This document shows positions 44,284 to 54,018 of a stretch of DNA of 64,000 nt, piece after piece. Numbering within the stretch: position 1 is the first letter of the stretch; each line of letters opens with the position of its first letter. Origin of the DNA: Streptomyces sp. NBC_00539. Its GTDB lineage: Bacteria; Actinomycetota; Actinomycetes; Streptomycetales; Streptomycetaceae. Made by a program: the position numbers and the translations under genes. Under the pieces are notes generated by a model. It was not told the origin of the DNA. It worked only from the letters and a program-made list of their open reading frames with translations, and searched no databases. The stretch spans positions 2,114,501-2,178,500 of the forward strand of contig NZ_CP107811.1 of the NCBI RefSeq assembly GCF_036346105.1, given 5' to 3'.

Positions 44284-45159
44284 CTATGCGAACCGCGTGC
44301 CCCGACGCCGTCCACCGCGGCCGCGCCGTCCGCGCCGCGCCTGATCGGGCACCGTGAGGAAGGTGGCGGGCTGTTCCAGCTGCCGCCAGTGGGCGTAGGG
44401 CCAGGCGATCACCACGGCCCGCCCCACCACCCCGTTCTCGTCGATCGTGCCCTGGAACCCCTCGTCGAGGTGGTAGCGGGAATCGGCCGAGTTGGCCCGG
44501 TGGTCACCCATCACGAAGAGCCGGCCCTGCGGCACCTTCACCTCGAACGGGATCTCCGACGGGGCGTTGCCGGGATTCACGTAAGGCTCATCAAGCGGCG
44601 TCCCGTTGACGGTGATCCGCCCCCGGGAGTCGCAGCACTTGACGGTGTCGCCGCCGACGCCGATGACCCGCTTGATCAGGTCCTGTTCGTCCGCCGAGGG
44701 CAGCAGGCCGATGAAGGTCAGGGTCTCCTTGATCTGCTTGACGACGACCGGGTCCTTGCCCGGCCGGGCCGCCTCGCCCTTGAGCCAGCCGCCCGGGTCC
44801 TTGAACACCACGACGTCGCCCCGCTCCACCTTGGAGCCGAACCACGGCGTGAGCTTGTCCACCAGGACCCGGTCGCCGATCCGGATCGTCTGCTCCATGG
44901 AGCCCGACGGGATGAAGAAGGCCTGTACCAGGAAGGTCTTGAGGAGCAGGGCGATGCACAGCGCGACGACCACCAGCAGGGGCAGTTCCCCCGCCCTGCG
45001 GGTCCGTCTGCGCCGGCGGACCCGGCGCGCCAGCCGGCGGCGCTCGGCCCGGCCGCCCTCCGGTTGCGGCGGCGCCTGCGCCGCCCGTTCGGGCTCCGGC
45101 TCCGGCTCGGGGTCCCGCCCGCGGTCCTGCCTGCCCCTCGGCCGCCCCCGGCTACCCAT
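44284..45159 (-). CDS. sipX: Type I signal peptidase SipX
   Basis: A 291-residue S26 peptidase: strongly basic N-terminus ([15 protein letters not shown]) before a single helix, catalytic IPSGSM and lysine in DLIKRVIGVGGDTV, and the GDHRANSADSR box E. No clear second helix. ATG 45159 overlaps the sipW stop by 8 bp, so sipW-sipX are translationally coupled. Confidence 0.88.
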   Translation of the reverse strand: MGSRGRPRGRQDRGRDPEPEPEPERAAQAPPQPEGGRAERRRLARRVRRRRRTRRAGELPLLVVVALCIALLLKTFLVQAFFIPSGSMEQTIRIGDRVLVDKLTPWFGSKVERGDVVVFKDPGGWLKGEAARPGKDPVVVKQIKETLTFIGLLPSADEQDLIKRVIGVGGDTVKCCDSRGRITVNGTPLDEPYVNPGNAPSEIPFEVKVPQGRLFVMGDHRANSADSRYHLDEGFQGTIDENGVVGRAVVIAWPYAHWRQLEQPATFLTVPDQARRGRRGRGGRRRGTRFA

Positions 45160-45874
45160 GTCCGCCCCCCGCGGTTCCCGCCGCGCCCCAGCGCGACACG
45201 GGCCAGCCGATCCAGTCGGCCCGTCCGATCACCTCGTCCACCGGCACCATTCCCCCGCCCGGCTCGCCCAGGTGGTCCCGGGAGTCCCTCGACTGGGACC
45301 GGTGATCGCCCATGACCCACAGGGTCCCAAGGGGCACGACGATCCGGAAGGGCACCTTCGAGGAGGTGTCGCCCGGGTAGAGGTACGGCTCGTCCACCGG
45401 AACCCCGTTCACCTTCATCCGGCCGTTCTCGTCGCAGACCACGTCGTCGCCGCCGACGCCGATGACCCGCTTCACGAAATCGGTGTCGGAGGGCTCCGCC
45501 AGCCCGAGCACCGAGGCCGCGTCATGCAGGGCCGAGCCGATCGGATCGCCCTGCGGCCCCTCCGGGACGAAGGAGCCCCTGCCGTCGAAGACGACCACGT
45601 CCCCGCGCTTCGGCTGGTCGCCGAAACGGTACGCCAGCTTGTTGACCAGCACCCGGTCCCCGACCCGGAGCGTCGGCTCCATCGACCGGCTGGGGATCAG
45701 GAAGGGCTGCAGGACGAAGTTGCCGAGCAGCAGCACGAAGACCGTGCAGGCCAGCCCCAGCAGCCCGGCCCGCCGCCAGGTCAGCCCACGGGGGGCCAAC
45801 GCACGGCGCGGCCGCCCCTCCCCCTGGTCGGGGGAAGGGCGGCCGCGCTGGGTGAGCTCTGCTTCGGTGTCCAT
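45152..45874 (-). CDS. sipW: Type I signal peptidase SipW
   Basis: A 240-residue S26 peptidase with one helix (LLGLACTVFVLLLGNFV), catalytic serine in IPSRSM, lysine in DFVKRVIGVGGDD and GDHRSQSRDSR. First of the four in transcription order, 44 bp after rplS. The name follows the S. lividans order W-X-Y-Z. Confidence 0.88.
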   Translation of the reverse strand: MDTEAELTQRGRPSPDQGEGRPRRALAPRGLTWRRAGLLGLACTVFVLLLGNFVLQPFLIPSRSMEPTLRVGDRVLVNKLAYRFGDQPKRGDVVVFDGRGSFVPEGPQGDPIGSALHDAASVLGLAEPSDTDFVKRVIGVGGDDVVCDENGRMKVNGVPVDEPYLYPGDTSSKVPFRIVVPLGTLWVMGDHRSQSRDSRDHLGEPGGGMVPVDEVIGRADWIGWPVSRWGAAGTAGGGHG

Positions 45875-45918
45875 CGTGGGGGAGCCTATCCGGCCGCCCC
45901 CGGGACCCGGAGGGGAGA

Positions 45919-46269
45919 TCAGCGGTCGCGCTTCTCCTTGATCTTCGCGGCCTTGCCGCGGAGCTCACGGAGGAAGTACAGCTTGGCGCGACGCACGTCA
46001 CCGCGGGTGACGACCTCGATCTTCTCGAAGATCGGGGAGTTCACCGGGAAGGTGCGCTCGACACCGACGCTGAAGGAGACCTTGCGAACGGTGAAGGTCT
46101 CGGAGACGCCAGAGCCCTGGCGACGGATGACAACACCCTTGAACTGCTGGATACGGGAGCGGTTGCCCTCGATGACGCGGACGTGCACGTTGATCGTGTC
46201 ACCCGGGCGGAAGGCCGGGACGTCGGAGCGGATCGAGGCGGCGTTGACGCCATCGAGCAGGTGAGACAT
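45919..46269 (-). CDS. rplS: 50S ribosomal protein L19
   Basis: The 116-residue protein has L19 features: [34 protein letters not shown] and [18 protein letters not shown], ending in a basic tail. ATG 46269 was chosen because homology starts with MSHLLDGVN. Its leader (46270-46402) has a small CCCCTG/CAGGGG hairpin at 46364-46378 that could attenuate. It precedes the sip genes, which it may share a transcript with. Confidence 0.95.
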   Translation of the reverse strand: MSHLLDGVNAASIRSDVPAFRPGDTINVHVRVIEGNRSRIQQFKGVVIRRQGSGVSETFTVRKVSFSVGVERTFPVNSPIFEKIEVVTRGDVRRAKLYFLRELRGKAAKIKEKRDR

Positions 46270-46402
46270 GTTCTTCGTCTGCTTTCTTCGCACGACGCCA
46301 CAGGCCGCCGGTGCGGATTTCCGTAGAGAATTCGGGAGCTGCGCCCTCTCGCGGACGACGGTCCCCCTGTGGCAGGGGCGTACGCGAGCACACAACAGCC
46401 GC

Positions 46403-47224
46403 CTATTCTTCCACGGTCTGCGGCCTATGCCAAAACCGGCCGTCGGGGGTCGGCTTCCAGCCCAGGAGACTGAGGATCTCGCGGTCCTTCTTGTCGAAGG
46501 CGGAGGCCTCGCAGCGCTCGATCAGGTCGGGCCGGTTGCGGGCCGTCCTGCGGAAGGCCTCGTCCCGCCGCCACCGGGCGATCTTGCCGTGGTGCCCGCT
46601 CAGCAGGACGTCGGGGATGCCCCGGCCGCGCCACTGCGGGGGCTTGGTGTAGACGGGCCCCTCCAGCAGGTTCGCCATCTCACCGGGGGCGAAGGAGTCG
46701 TCCCGGTGAGATTCGGCGTTGCCGAGCACCCCGGGCAGCAGCCGGGCCACGGCCTCGGTGACGACGAGTACGGCCGCCTCGCCGCCCGCCAGCACGTAGT
46801 CGCCGATGGAGACCTCGTACACCGGCATCCGCGTCGCGTACTCGTCGATGACGCGGCGGTCGATGCCCTCGTACCGGGCCGGGGTGAAGATCAGCCACGG
46901 CCGCTCGGACAGTTCGACGGCCAGTTCCTGGGTGAACGGGCGCCCGCTGGGCGTGGGGACGACCAGGACCGGGCCGTGGGCGCCGGCCTCGTACCCGTCG
47001 GCCAGCGCCGCGTCCAGGGCCTCGCCCCACGGCTCGGTCTTCATGACCATGCCCGGCCCGCCGCCGTAGGGGGTGTCGTCGACCGTGTTGTGGCGGTCGT
47101 ACGTCCAGTCCCGCAGGTCGTGGACGTGGACGTCGAGCTGGCCGCGCGCCCGCGCCTTGCCGACGAGCGAGACGTTCAGCGGCTCCAGGTATTCGGGGAA
47201 GATCGTGACGACGTCGAGACGCAT
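46403..47224 (-). CDS. trmD: tRNA (guanine-N1)-methyltransferase TrmD
   Basis: A 273-residue SPOUT enzyme: [25 protein letters not shown], the knot segment [29 protein letters not shown] and the FxYPxYTxP-like [12 protein letters not shown]. It makes m1G37 in tRNAs, preventing frameshifts. ATG 47224 is directly at the rimM stop (overlap). The order rpsP-khpA-rimM-trmD-rplS is the conserved bacterial cluster. Confidence 0.95.
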   Translation of the reverse strand: MRLDVVTIFPEYLEPLNVSLVGKARARGQLDVHVHDLRDWTYDRHNTVDDTPYGGGPGMVMKTEPWGEALDAALADGYEAGAHGPVLVVPTPSGRPFTQELAVELSERPWLIFTPARYEGIDRRVIDEYATRMPVYEVSIGDYVLAGGEAAVLVVTEAVARLLPGVLGNAESHRDDSFAPGEMANLLEGPVYTKPPQWRGRGIPDVLLSGHHGKIARWRRDEAFRRTARNRPDLIERCEASAFDKKDREILSLLGWKPTPDGRFWHRPQTVEE

Positions 47225-47790
47225 CAGGCGTCGTCCCCGGCGGCCGCGGCCTCTTCGTCACGGCTCGAAACGACCTCGGCGCGGTCGTCGATCAGGCCGG
47301 GCGGCGGCGTGATGACGCAGCGCTGCTCCTCCAGGTCGATCTCGGCGACGATCTCCTCCACGAAGGGGATCATCACCTCGCTGCCGTCGGGCCGTTCCAC
47401 GATGAAGAGGTCCTGCGAGGGCAGGTGCGAGATCTCGGTGATCCGGCCGATCTCCGTACCGTCCTCCAGCACTACGTCCAGGTCCATCAGCTGGTGGTCG
47501 TAGTACTCGTCCTCCTCCTCCGGAAGCTCCGTGGGGTCCACCTCGGCGATGAGCAGGATGTTGCGCAGCGCCTCGGCACCGGTGCGGTCCTTGACGCCCT
47601 CGAAGCGCAGCAGCAGCCGCCCGCTGTGCACCCGGCCCGTCTCGATGGTCAGCGGGCCCGCCGACGCCGGCTCCGTCTGGAGCACCGCGCCCGGTCCCAG
47701 CCGCAGTTCGGGCTCGTCGGTCCGCACCTCGACGGTGACCTCACCCTTGATCCCGTGGGCGCGGCCGATCCGCGCGACTACCAGCTGCAC
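47224..47790 (-). CDS. rimM: 16S rRNA processing protein RimM
   Basis: A 188-residue protein with RimM N-terminal domain ([24 protein letters not shown]) and PRC-barrel (about 95-170, [22 protein letters not shown]). It helps 30S head assembly with S19. ATG 47790 is preceded by AGGAGACAAGAC. The 80-bp gap to khpA holds a long hairpin. Confidence 0.93.
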   Translation of the reverse strand: MQLVVARIGRAHGIKGEVTVEVRTDEPELRLGPGAVLQTEPASAGPLTIETGRVHSGRLLLRFEGVKDRTGAEALRNILLIAEVDPTELPEEEDEYYDHQLMDLDVVLEDGTEIGRITEISHLPSQDLFIVERPDGSEVMIPFVEEIVAEIDLEEQRCVITPPPGLIDDRAEVVSSRDEEAAAAGDDA

Positions 47791-47816
47791 TGTCTTGTCT
47801 CCTGTTCAGACGACGA

Positions 47817-47852
47817 CGGGCCGGGGCGGGCGCATTCGCCCTCCCCGGCCCG
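47817..47852 (-). terminator. Strong hairpin between khpA and rimM
   Basis: Arms of 10 and 5 bp (47817-47826 with 47843-47852; 47828-47832 with 47837-47841) around CATT, one mismatch between. Partial terminator or attenuator within the rpsP operon. Confidence 0.7.
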
Positions 47853-47870
47853 TGCCGGTGGTTCAACTCT

Positions 47871-48110
47871 TCAGCGGACCTGGTCCACGTCGACGAGGTC
47901 GACGCGGATCCCCCGCCCGCCGATCGCGCCCACGACGGTGCGCAGCGCACGTGCGGTGCGGCCGTTGCGGCCGATCACCTTCCCGAGGTCATCCGGGTGG
48001 ACCCGGACCTCGAGCACCTGTCCGCGGCGCAGGTTGCGCGAGGCGACCTGCACTTCGTCGGGGTTGTCCACGATGCCCTTCACGAGGTGCTCAAGAGCCT
48101 CCTCGAGCAT
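47871..48110 (-). CDS. khpA: KH-domain RNA-binding protein KhpA
   Basis: A 79-residue protein that is essentially one KH domain with the GxxG loop in GKVIGRNGRTARALR. KhpA-like proteins bind RNA and help ribosome and cell-division functions in Gram-positives. ATG 48110 is 3 bp from the rpsP stop. Confidence 0.92.
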   Translation of the reverse strand: MLEEALEHLVKGIVDNPDEVQVASRNLRRGQVLEVRVHPDDLGKVIGRNGRTARALRTVVGAIGGRGIRVDLVDVDQVR

Positions 48111-48112
48111 GA

Positions 48113-48553
48113 TCAGGCCTCGGTCGACTCGGCGGCGGCCTCAGCCTCGTCCGCCTTCTTGTCGGCCTTCTTCGCCTTCTGGGTGATGGCCTCGCCCTTG
48201 CCCTCGCCGATGCCCTCGAGGGCCTTGGCGAACTCGTCGAAGGAGCGACGCTTGCTCTCCTTCGTCTCCGGCTGGAGCAGCGGCGCGGGGGCGGGGAGAC
48301 CCTTGTGGGCCTGCCAGTCACCGGTCAGCTTCAGGATGGCGAGCACAGCCTCGGTGGGCTGGGCGCCGACGGACAGCCAGTACTGCGCACGCTCGGCGTT
48401 GACCTCGATGCGCGACGGGTTGTAGGTCGGCTGGTAGATACCGATCTCCTCGATCGCGCGACCGTCCCGGCGGGTGCGGGCGTCGGCGACGATGATGCGG
48501 TAGTGCGGCTGGCGAATCTTGCCGAGGCGCTTGAGCTTGATCTTGACTGCCAC
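48113..48553 (-). CDS. rpsP: 30S ribosomal protein S16
   Basis: The 146-residue S16 starts [20 protein letters not shown], followed by [11 protein letters not shown]. The last 50 residues are an Ala/Lys/Glu tail beyond the common 80-90-residue core, as in actinobacteria. GTG 48553 is chosen from homology, with AGGAGA 11 bases upstream. First gene of the rpsP-khpA-rimM-trmD cluster; the 294-bp gap upstream holds its promoter but no other feature I can support. Confidence 0.95.
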   Translation of the reverse strand: MAVKIKLKRLGKIRQPHYRIIVADARTRRDGRAIEEIGIYQPTYNPSRIEVNAERAQYWLSVGAQPTEAVLAILKLTGDWQAHKGLPAPAPLLQPETKESKRRSFDEFAKALEGIGEGKGEAITQKAKKADKKADEAEAAAESTEA

Positions 48554-48847
48554 TGGAGTGGTGTCTCCTGAACTTGACGTGGTTGGGCACATGAGATGCC
48601 ACGTGGGGTTGCGGTACTCGGGTGCCCGATGGACGCGTCAGCCGGAGGAGAGAGGGGTCCTGTGCGACTGTCGAGTACAGCTAGCCATTGTGCCACATGC
48701 CTGCGGCGCGCTCAGCCGTGAGGGGTGCCGGACGGAGGCCGGACGGAGCGTCCGGCGGGGGAACGGGCTCAGCCGCACGCGGCGGCCCGTTCGCGGCCGG
48801 ACGGCCGGGCCCGTCGGCACGACTGTCCGTACGGCCGCGCCCGCGGC

Positions 48848-49447
48848 TCAGGAGGCGGCGGCCGAGACGGCCACCTCGGGGATGCGGAACGGCTTCATGC
48901 AGCCGCCGCAGACGATGGGCGCCTGGGCCAGCACCGACGGGACGACCCGCACGTTGCGCCCGCAGTCGCAGACCGCCTTGACCCGGACGCCGCCACCCGA
49001 GGAGCCGTGCCGCGCGGCCGGCCCGCGGAAGCTGCGCTTGGTGTCGGCGGCCGTGGCGACGGTGTGCGCCTTGAGCGCCCGCTGCAACCGCTCCATCGTG
49101 GGGCGGTAGCGCTTCTTCGCCTCGGGACTGAGCGAGACCAGCGAGAAACCGCTGCTGGCGTGCGGCTCTTCGGAGTGGTCCAGCCCCATCTCCTCGGCGA
49201 TCGCGAGGAATCTGCGGTTGTGGTAGCGGCCGGCCCGCGAGGTGTCGCGGACTCCACGGGCGGCGGCGATGCCGTGGACTGCCTCGTGCAGCAGTCGCTC
49301 GAAGGAGAGTTCGGCGCCGCAAGCGGACGACGACTCTCCGATCAGGGACTCGGGCGCGGCAAGGTCAGGCAGCTCGGGGTGGTACCGCTGAATATCGGCC
49401 CACGCCTGCGCCAGCTCTGCGGCGAGAACAGGTGGTGTCGTGCTCAC
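48848..49447 (-). CDS. SprT-like zinc metalloprotein
   Basis: A 199-residue protein with a metalloprotease-type HEAVH (near residue 77) in LLHEAVHGIAAARGVRDTSRAGRYHN and, at the C-terminus, a zinc ribbon: CDCGRNVRVVPSVLAQAPIVCGGC. This is the arrangement of SprT/Spartan-related proteins; the eukaryotic ones degrade DNA-protein crosslinks. GTG 49447 is the likely start. It is a single gene after the proS terminator. Confidence 0.75.
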   Translation of the reverse strand: MSTTPPVLAAELAQAWADIQRYHPELPDLAAPESLIGESSSACGAELSFERLLHEAVHGIAAARGVRDTSRAGRYHNRRFLAIAEEMGLDHSEEPHASSGFSLVSLSPEAKKRYRPTMERLQRALKAHTVATAADTKRSFRGPAARHGSSGGGVRVKAVCDCGRNVRVVPSVLAQAPIVCGGCMKPFRIPEVAVSAAAS

Positions 49448-49597
49448 GTCGTGACAACGAGCCGAGGTGCCCTGGTGTTCCGATTCCGGGCCATTCCAAA
49501 TTTTTTGCACGTACCAGTCAGTTCAGTCTGATGCGTCCCGACGAGGACGTGTGCGCATATCCCCGGAGGAGTCGGTACGTAACGAGGACCAAGTACG

Positions 49598-49643
49598 GCC
49601 ACGCCCCCGGCGCGCGGCCGGGGCCGCACGCCGGGGGCGTGGC
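49598..49643 (-). terminator. proS terminator
   Basis: 15-bp perfect arms 49598-49612 and 49629-49643, 16-base loop, 17 bp past the proS stop. Confidence 0.85.
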
Positions 49644-49659
49644 TGCGATCAACGGGCGA

Positions 49660-51072
49660 TCAGTACGAGCGCGCCACGATGGCGAGGGTACCGGGAGCGT
49701 CGTCCGCCTCCGGGACCGAACCGTCCGCGGCGATCAGGCAGCGCACGGAGACGGCCTGCTCGGCCAGCTTCGCCTCGCCCTCCGGGCCGAGGTCCGCCCA
49801 CGGGATGCGCGCCCAGCCACCGGCGACGGCGGCCTCGGCGGCCTCCTCGATCGTCGTGACGTCACAGGTGCGGGCCTCACGGCGCTCGCGGGACTCGCGC
49901 AGCAGCTGCGCCTGGTCCTCCTCCAGCACCTTGGGCAGGAGGTCGGCCAGCGCGGAGATCTGCACGGCCTCCTTGCCGCCGGGGATCCGGCGGGCCAGCA
50001 TCGCGGTGCCGTTCTCCAGGTCGCGCGGGCCGATCTCGACGCGCACCGGCACGCCCTTGAGCTCCCAGTCCACGGCGCGGCGCCCGAAGGGCGTGTCCAC
50101 GCGGTCGTCGACCTGGACGCGGATTCCGGCGGCCTTGAGCTGGGCCCCCAGCTCGCGGACCTTGGCCACGGCCTCGTCGCCCTTGATCGCCATGACGACG
50201 ACCTGGACGTGCGCGAGGCGCGGCGGCACCCGCAGCCCGTTGTCGTCGCCGTGGGACATGATCAGACCGCCGACCATGCGGGTCGATACGCCCCACGAGG
50301 TCTGCCAGACGAGCTCCTGCTTGCCTTCCTTCGACAGGTACTGGGTGTGGAAGGCCTTGGCGAAGTTGGTGCCGAGCTCGTGGCTCGTGCCCAGCTGCAG
50401 GGCCTTGCCGTCGCCCATCATCCCCTCCAGCGTGAGGGTGTTGATGGCGCCGGCGAAGCGCTCCTTGGCGGTCTTGCGGCCGAGCACGACGTCGATGCCG
50501 AGCACGTTCGTCATGAAGTCGCCGTACACGTCGGTGTGGATGCGCGCCGCGTAGTCGCGGGCGTCCTCGTAGGTGGCGTGGGCGGTGTGGCCCTCCTGCC
50601 AGAGGAACTCGCTCGTACGCAGGAACACGCGCGGGCGCATCTCCCAGCGGACCACGTTGGCCCACTGGTTGATCAGCAGGGGCAGGTCCCGGTAGCTCTG
50701 GACCCACTTGGAGAAGTAGTCGTTGATGATCGTCTCGGAGGTGGGCCGGACGACGACCGGCTCTTCCAGCTCCTTGCCGCCGCCGTGCGTGACGACCGCG
50801 AGCTCGGGGGCGAAGCCCTCGACGTGCTCGGCTTCCTTCGTCAGGTAGGACTGCGGGATGAACAGCGGGAAGTACGCGTTCTGGGCACCCGCGTCCTTGA
50901 TGCGCGCGTCCATCTCCTGCTGCATCCGCTCCCACAGCCCGTAGCCGTACGGCCGGATGACCATGGTGCCGCGTACCGGACCGTTGTCGGCCAGCTCGGC
51001 CTTGTTGATCAGATCCTGGTACCAGCGGGGGAAATCCTCCGCCTGGGGGGTGAGAACGGGTGCCTTTGCCAT
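49660..51072 (-). CDS. proS: Prolyl-tRNA synthetase, archaeal/eukaryal type
   Basis: A 470-residue class II synthetase: motif 2 FLRTSEFLWQEGHTAHA, motif 3 GVSTRMVGGLIMSHGDDNGL, anticodon domain VQVVVMAIKGDEAV and a terminal Tyr (ARSY). It lacks the insertion (INS) editing domain of the bacterial form; the ending ..RSY is a hallmark of the archaeal/eukaryal class. Streptomycetes often also have a bacterial-type ProRS elsewhere, so this may be a second copy. ATG 51072 gives the typical start. Confidence 0.9.
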   Translation of the reverse strand: MAKAPVLTPQAEDFPRWYQDLINKAELADNGPVRGTMVIRPYGYGLWERMQQEMDARIKDAGAQNAYFPLFIPQSYLTKEAEHVEGFAPELAVVTHGGGKELEEPVVVRPTSETIINDYFSKWVQSYRDLPLLINQWANVVRWEMRPRVFLRTSEFLWQEGHTAHATYEDARDYAARIHTDVYGDFMTNVLGIDVVLGRKTAKERFAGAINTLTLEGMMGDGKALQLGTSHELGTNFAKAFHTQYLSKEGKQELVWQTSWGVSTRMVGGLIMSHGDDNGLRVPPRLAHVQVVVMAIKGDEAVAKVRELGAQLKAAGIRVQVDDRVDTPFGRRAVDWELKGVPVRVEIGPRDLENGTAMLARRIPGGKEAVQISALADLLPKVLEEDQAQLLRESRERREARTCDVTTIEEAAEAAVAGGWARIPWADLGPEGEAKLAEQAVSVRCLIAADGSVPEADDAPGTLAIVARSY

Positions 51073-51203
51073 GGCGCGAATGGTACGGCGCCGGGCGCTC
51101 GATGCGTGAATCGGGTGGCGCACTCCTCTGGACGCGGGGGCCGATGGGGAGTTCCCTGGCAACGGGGGCAAGGGGGCGACATGGAATCAGGAGCGCTCAT
51201 TCG

Positions 51204-51881
51204 ATGACACCGATGCCGACGACGACGCTCGTCGCCCGGGACTGGGCCGAGATCCAGGAACGGATGCTGGTACCGCTGTACGAGGCGGTCTACGACCGGC
51301 TGGAGGTCGGGCCCGGGGCCCGGCTGCTCGGCCTGGGGTGCGGGGCCGGGCTGGCCCTCCTGCTGGCGCAGCGGCGCGGGGCCGCCGTCACGGGCGTGGA
51401 GGCGGATGCGGCGCGGCGTGCGCTGGCCCGTGAGCGGCTGCTGGAAGTGCGGGCGGACCCGCCGGCGGGTGCGCGGCCGTACGACGTCCTGCTGGCCTTC
51501 TCGCCCGGCTCCGGGGATCTGGGCGCGGCCGCCCCGGCGGTCCGCCGGGGCGGCGCGGTGGTCCTGGCGGGCTGGGGGCCCTCGGAACGGTGCACGGTTC
51601 CGGTGGTGCTCGGCGCCGGGCCCGCGCCGCGGGACCTGGACGCGCTGGTGGCCGGGGCGGGTCTGGTCCCGGACGGGTCGGGGCGGGTGTTCTGCCCGTT
51701 CGGCTACGCGGACGTGGACAGCGCCGTGCGCGGGCTGCTGTCGACGGGGCTGTACGAGTCGGCGTCCGACCCGGCGCAGGTGGAGAAGGAGCTGACCGAG
51801 GCGCTTCACCCGTACGAGCGGCCGGACGGCGCGGTGTGGCTGCCGAACATCTTCCGCTACGTCATCGCCCGCGTCCGCTGA
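51204..51881 (+). CDS. SAM-dependent methyltransferase (class I-like)
   Basis: A 225-residue protein with motif I LLGLGCGAG near residue 39, the acidic VTGVEADAARR and an LLAFSPGSGDLG segment at motif II/IV position. The C-terminal part is rich in aromatic and charged residues; substrate unknown. ATG 51204 was chosen as the first in-frame ATG before motif I; AGGAG lies 12 bases upstream. It is divergent from proS and nearly abuts the convergent ftsH. Confidence 0.7.
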   Translation: MTPMPTTTLVARDWAEIQERMLVPLYEAVYDRLEVGPGARLLGLGCGAGLALLLAQRRGAAVTGVEADAARRALARERLLEVRADPPAGARPYDVLLAFSPGSGDLGAAAPAVRRGGAVVLAGWGPSERCTVPVVLGAGPAPRDLDALVAGAGLVPDGSGRVFCPFGYADVDSAVRGLLSTGLYESASDPAQVEKELTEALHPYERPDGAVWLPNIFRYVIARVR

Positions 51882-51904
51882 CCCGGCGGTTCCGCGCCTG
51901 ACGC

Positions 51905-53830
51905 TCACTTCGACAGGCGCGGGATGCCGGCGGCGGCGTAGGCGGCGGCTTCGTCCAGGGTCTCGGCGGCGAGCAGGGCCTCGGCGAGGTCGTCGAGCTG
52001 CGAGCGGTGCTCCCGCAGGAGGCGGCAGGCCTCCACGTAGCACTCGTCCACGATCCGCCGCATCTCGGCGTCGACGGCGTCGAGCGTCGCGGGCGCGGCG
52101 GAGAGCCCGTAGGCGCTCTGTCCGTCGGAGGGGATCGCGGTCAGGCGGCCGACGCGTTCGCTCATCCCCCACCGGCCGACCATGCCGCGCACGAGGTTGG
52201 TGACCTGTTCGAGGTCGTTCTCGGCGCCCGTGGTGATCACGTCGTAGACGACCTGCTCGGCCGCCATGCCCCCGAGCGCGCCGATGATGCGCCCGCGCAG
52301 GTACTCCTCCGTGTACGCGTACCGGTCGGCGTCGGGGGTGGAAAGGGTGACGCCCAGGGCCCGCCCGCGCGGAACGATGGTGATCTTGCGGACGGGGTCG
52401 GCGCCCGGATGGAGCATGCCCAGCAGGGCGTGGCCGCTCTCGTGGTAGGCCGTGCGGCGGCGTTCCTCCAGCGGCATGACCAGCGGGCGTTCCGCGCCGA
52501 GCTGCACCTTCTCCAGGGCCTCGGAGAGGTCGGCCTGGGTGACCTCGGTCTGCTTGCGCTTGACGGCCAGCAGGGCGGCCTCGTTGGCCAGGTTGGCCAG
52601 TTCGGCGCCCGTCATGCCGGGAGTCGTACTGGCGACCCGGCCCAGGTCCACGCCCTCGGCGAGCGGGATCTCGCGGGTGTGGATGCGCAGGATCGCCTCG
52701 CGGCCGCTCTTGTCGGGCGGGGAGACCTGCACCAGGCGGTCGAAGCGGCCCGGCCGGGTCAGCGCCGGGTCCAGGACGTCGGCGCGGTTGGTGGCGGCGA
52801 GGACGACGACGCCCTCCGAGCCGGAGAAGCCGTCCATCTCGGTGAGGATCTGGTTCAGGGTCTGTTCGCGTTCGTCGTGGCCGCCGAGTCCGCCGCCGGC
52901 GCCGCGCACCCGCCCGATGGTGTCGATCTCGTCGATGAAGATGATCGCGGGGGCGACCTTGCGCGCCTCGGTGAACAGTTCGCGGACCCGCGAGGCGCCG
53001 ACTCCGACGATCATCTCGATGAACTCGGACGCGGAGGCGGAGAAGAAGGGGACCCCGGCCTCCCCGGCGACGGCGCGGGCGAGCAGGGTCTTGCCGGTGC
53101 CGGGCAGGCCCGCGAGGAGGACCCCGCCGGGCATGCGGGCGCCCATCCGGCGGTAGGCCTGCGGGTTCTTGAGGAAGTCGACGACGTCGTTGAGCTCGCC
53201 CGCCACCTCGTCGATGCCCGCCACGTCCTCGAAGGTGGTGCGTTTGGCGCCCGTCTCCAGCTCCACCGGTTTCGGCGGGGCCTTGCGGCCCAGGCCGCCG
53301 AGGCCGCCGCCCATGGCCGAGCCCATCCGGCGGGCGATGACCACCCACAGCAGGACCAGCAGCAGCATGGGGGCGAGCGAGATGAGGAGGTTGGCGAGGA
53401 AGCTGCGCTGCACGACGACGGGCGAGGCGGTCACCGTGACCTGGTGTTTGGTGAGGTTGGCCCACAGGTCGTCGTCGGCGAAGGCGGGGCGCTGGGTGAC
53501 GAACTTGGTGTAGTCGCCCTTGCCGCCGTCCGGCTTGGGCGCCTTGGCCTTGAGCTGCCCCTGGATGGCGTCGCCCTTGGAGTAGATCTTCGAGACGTTG
53601 CCGTCCGCGACCTGCCTGCTGAATTCGGTGTAGGAGACCGTCGGCTCGTCGCCCTCGTTGTAGAACGACAGCACCAGGTTGGCGACCAGGAAGACGATCA
53701 GGGCGGCGAGGATCAGCCCGCGCCATCCGCCGGGCATCTTCTTCCTCGGCGGCGGGGTGGGAGGCGCGCCCTCGGAACGCCAGGGGGTGTCGGCCCGGTC
53801 GCGGGGCGGTGCGGGGGTGGGGCTGGGCAC
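51905..53830 (-). CDS. Second FtsH-type AAA+ membrane protease
   Basis: A 641-residue FtsH homologue: proline-rich N-terminus, two membrane helices (about 38-55 and 145-165) flanking an external domain, Walker A GLPGTGKT (241-248), Walker B IIFIDEID, the SRH with RPGRFD and the zinc motif HESGH (463-467). FtsH degrades membrane and unstable cytosolic proteins. It is probably an extra paralogue beside the housekeeping copy. GTG 53830 follows GGAGG. No other gene separates it from ffh. Confidence 0.88.
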   Translation of the reverse strand: MPSPTPAPPRDRADTPWRSEGAPPTPPPRKKMPGGWRGLILAALIVFLVANLVLSFYNEGDEPTVSYTEFSRQVADGNVSKIYSKGDAIQGQLKAKAPKPDGGKGDYTKFVTQRPAFADDDLWANLTKHQVTVTASPVVVQRSFLANLLISLAPMLLLVLLWVVIARRMGSAMGGGLGGLGRKAPPKPVELETGAKRTTFEDVAGIDEVAGELNDVVDFLKNPQAYRRMGARMPGGVLLAGLPGTGKTLLARAVAGEAGVPFFSASASEFIEMIVGVGASRVRELFTEARKVAPAIIFIDEIDTIGRVRGAGGGLGGHDEREQTLNQILTEMDGFSGSEGVVVLAATNRADVLDPALTRPGRFDRLVQVSPPDKSGREAILRIHTREIPLAEGVDLGRVASTTPGMTGAELANLANEAALLAVKRKQTEVTQADLSEALEKVQLGAERPLVMPLEERRRTAYHESGHALLGMLHPGADPVRKITIVPRGRALGVTLSTPDADRYAYTEEYLRGRIIGALGGMAAEQVVYDVITTGAENDLEQVTNLVRGMVGRWGMSERVGRLTAIPSDGQSAYGLSAAPATLDAVDAEMRRIVDECYVEACRLLREHRSQLDDLAEALLAAETLDEAAAYAAAGIPRLSK

Positions 53831-53917
53831 GGGGCCTCCTTACTGCCGTCCTCCCGGCCGACCATAAGGGAGATACCGGACCATTGCCCCCTGGGGAGCC
53901 GCGCCCGGGAACGGCGC

Positions 53918-53960
53918 AGGGCCCCGGCCGGCTGGTCCCGCTCGGGCCGGCCAGGGCCCT
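53918..53960 (-). terminator. First ffh terminator hairpin
   Basis: 15-bp arms (53918-53932 with 53946-53960), one mismatch, 13-base loop. Confidence 0.7.
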
Positions 53961-53963
53961 TCC

Positions 53964-53988
53964 GGCGCGGTGCTCCGCGCACCGCGCC
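53964..53988 (-). terminator. Second ffh terminator hairpin
   Basis: GGCGCGGTGC / GCACCGCGCC, 10-bp perfect arms, 5-base loop. Confidence 0.75.
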
Positions 53989-54018
53989 GCCGTCACGTGG
54001 CGAAGCGCGTCAGCTTCT

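Noticed and set aside
48554-48847. tRNA gene in the rpsP upstream gap
   Set aside because: No acceptor/T-loop (GGTTCGA-type) pattern on either strand.
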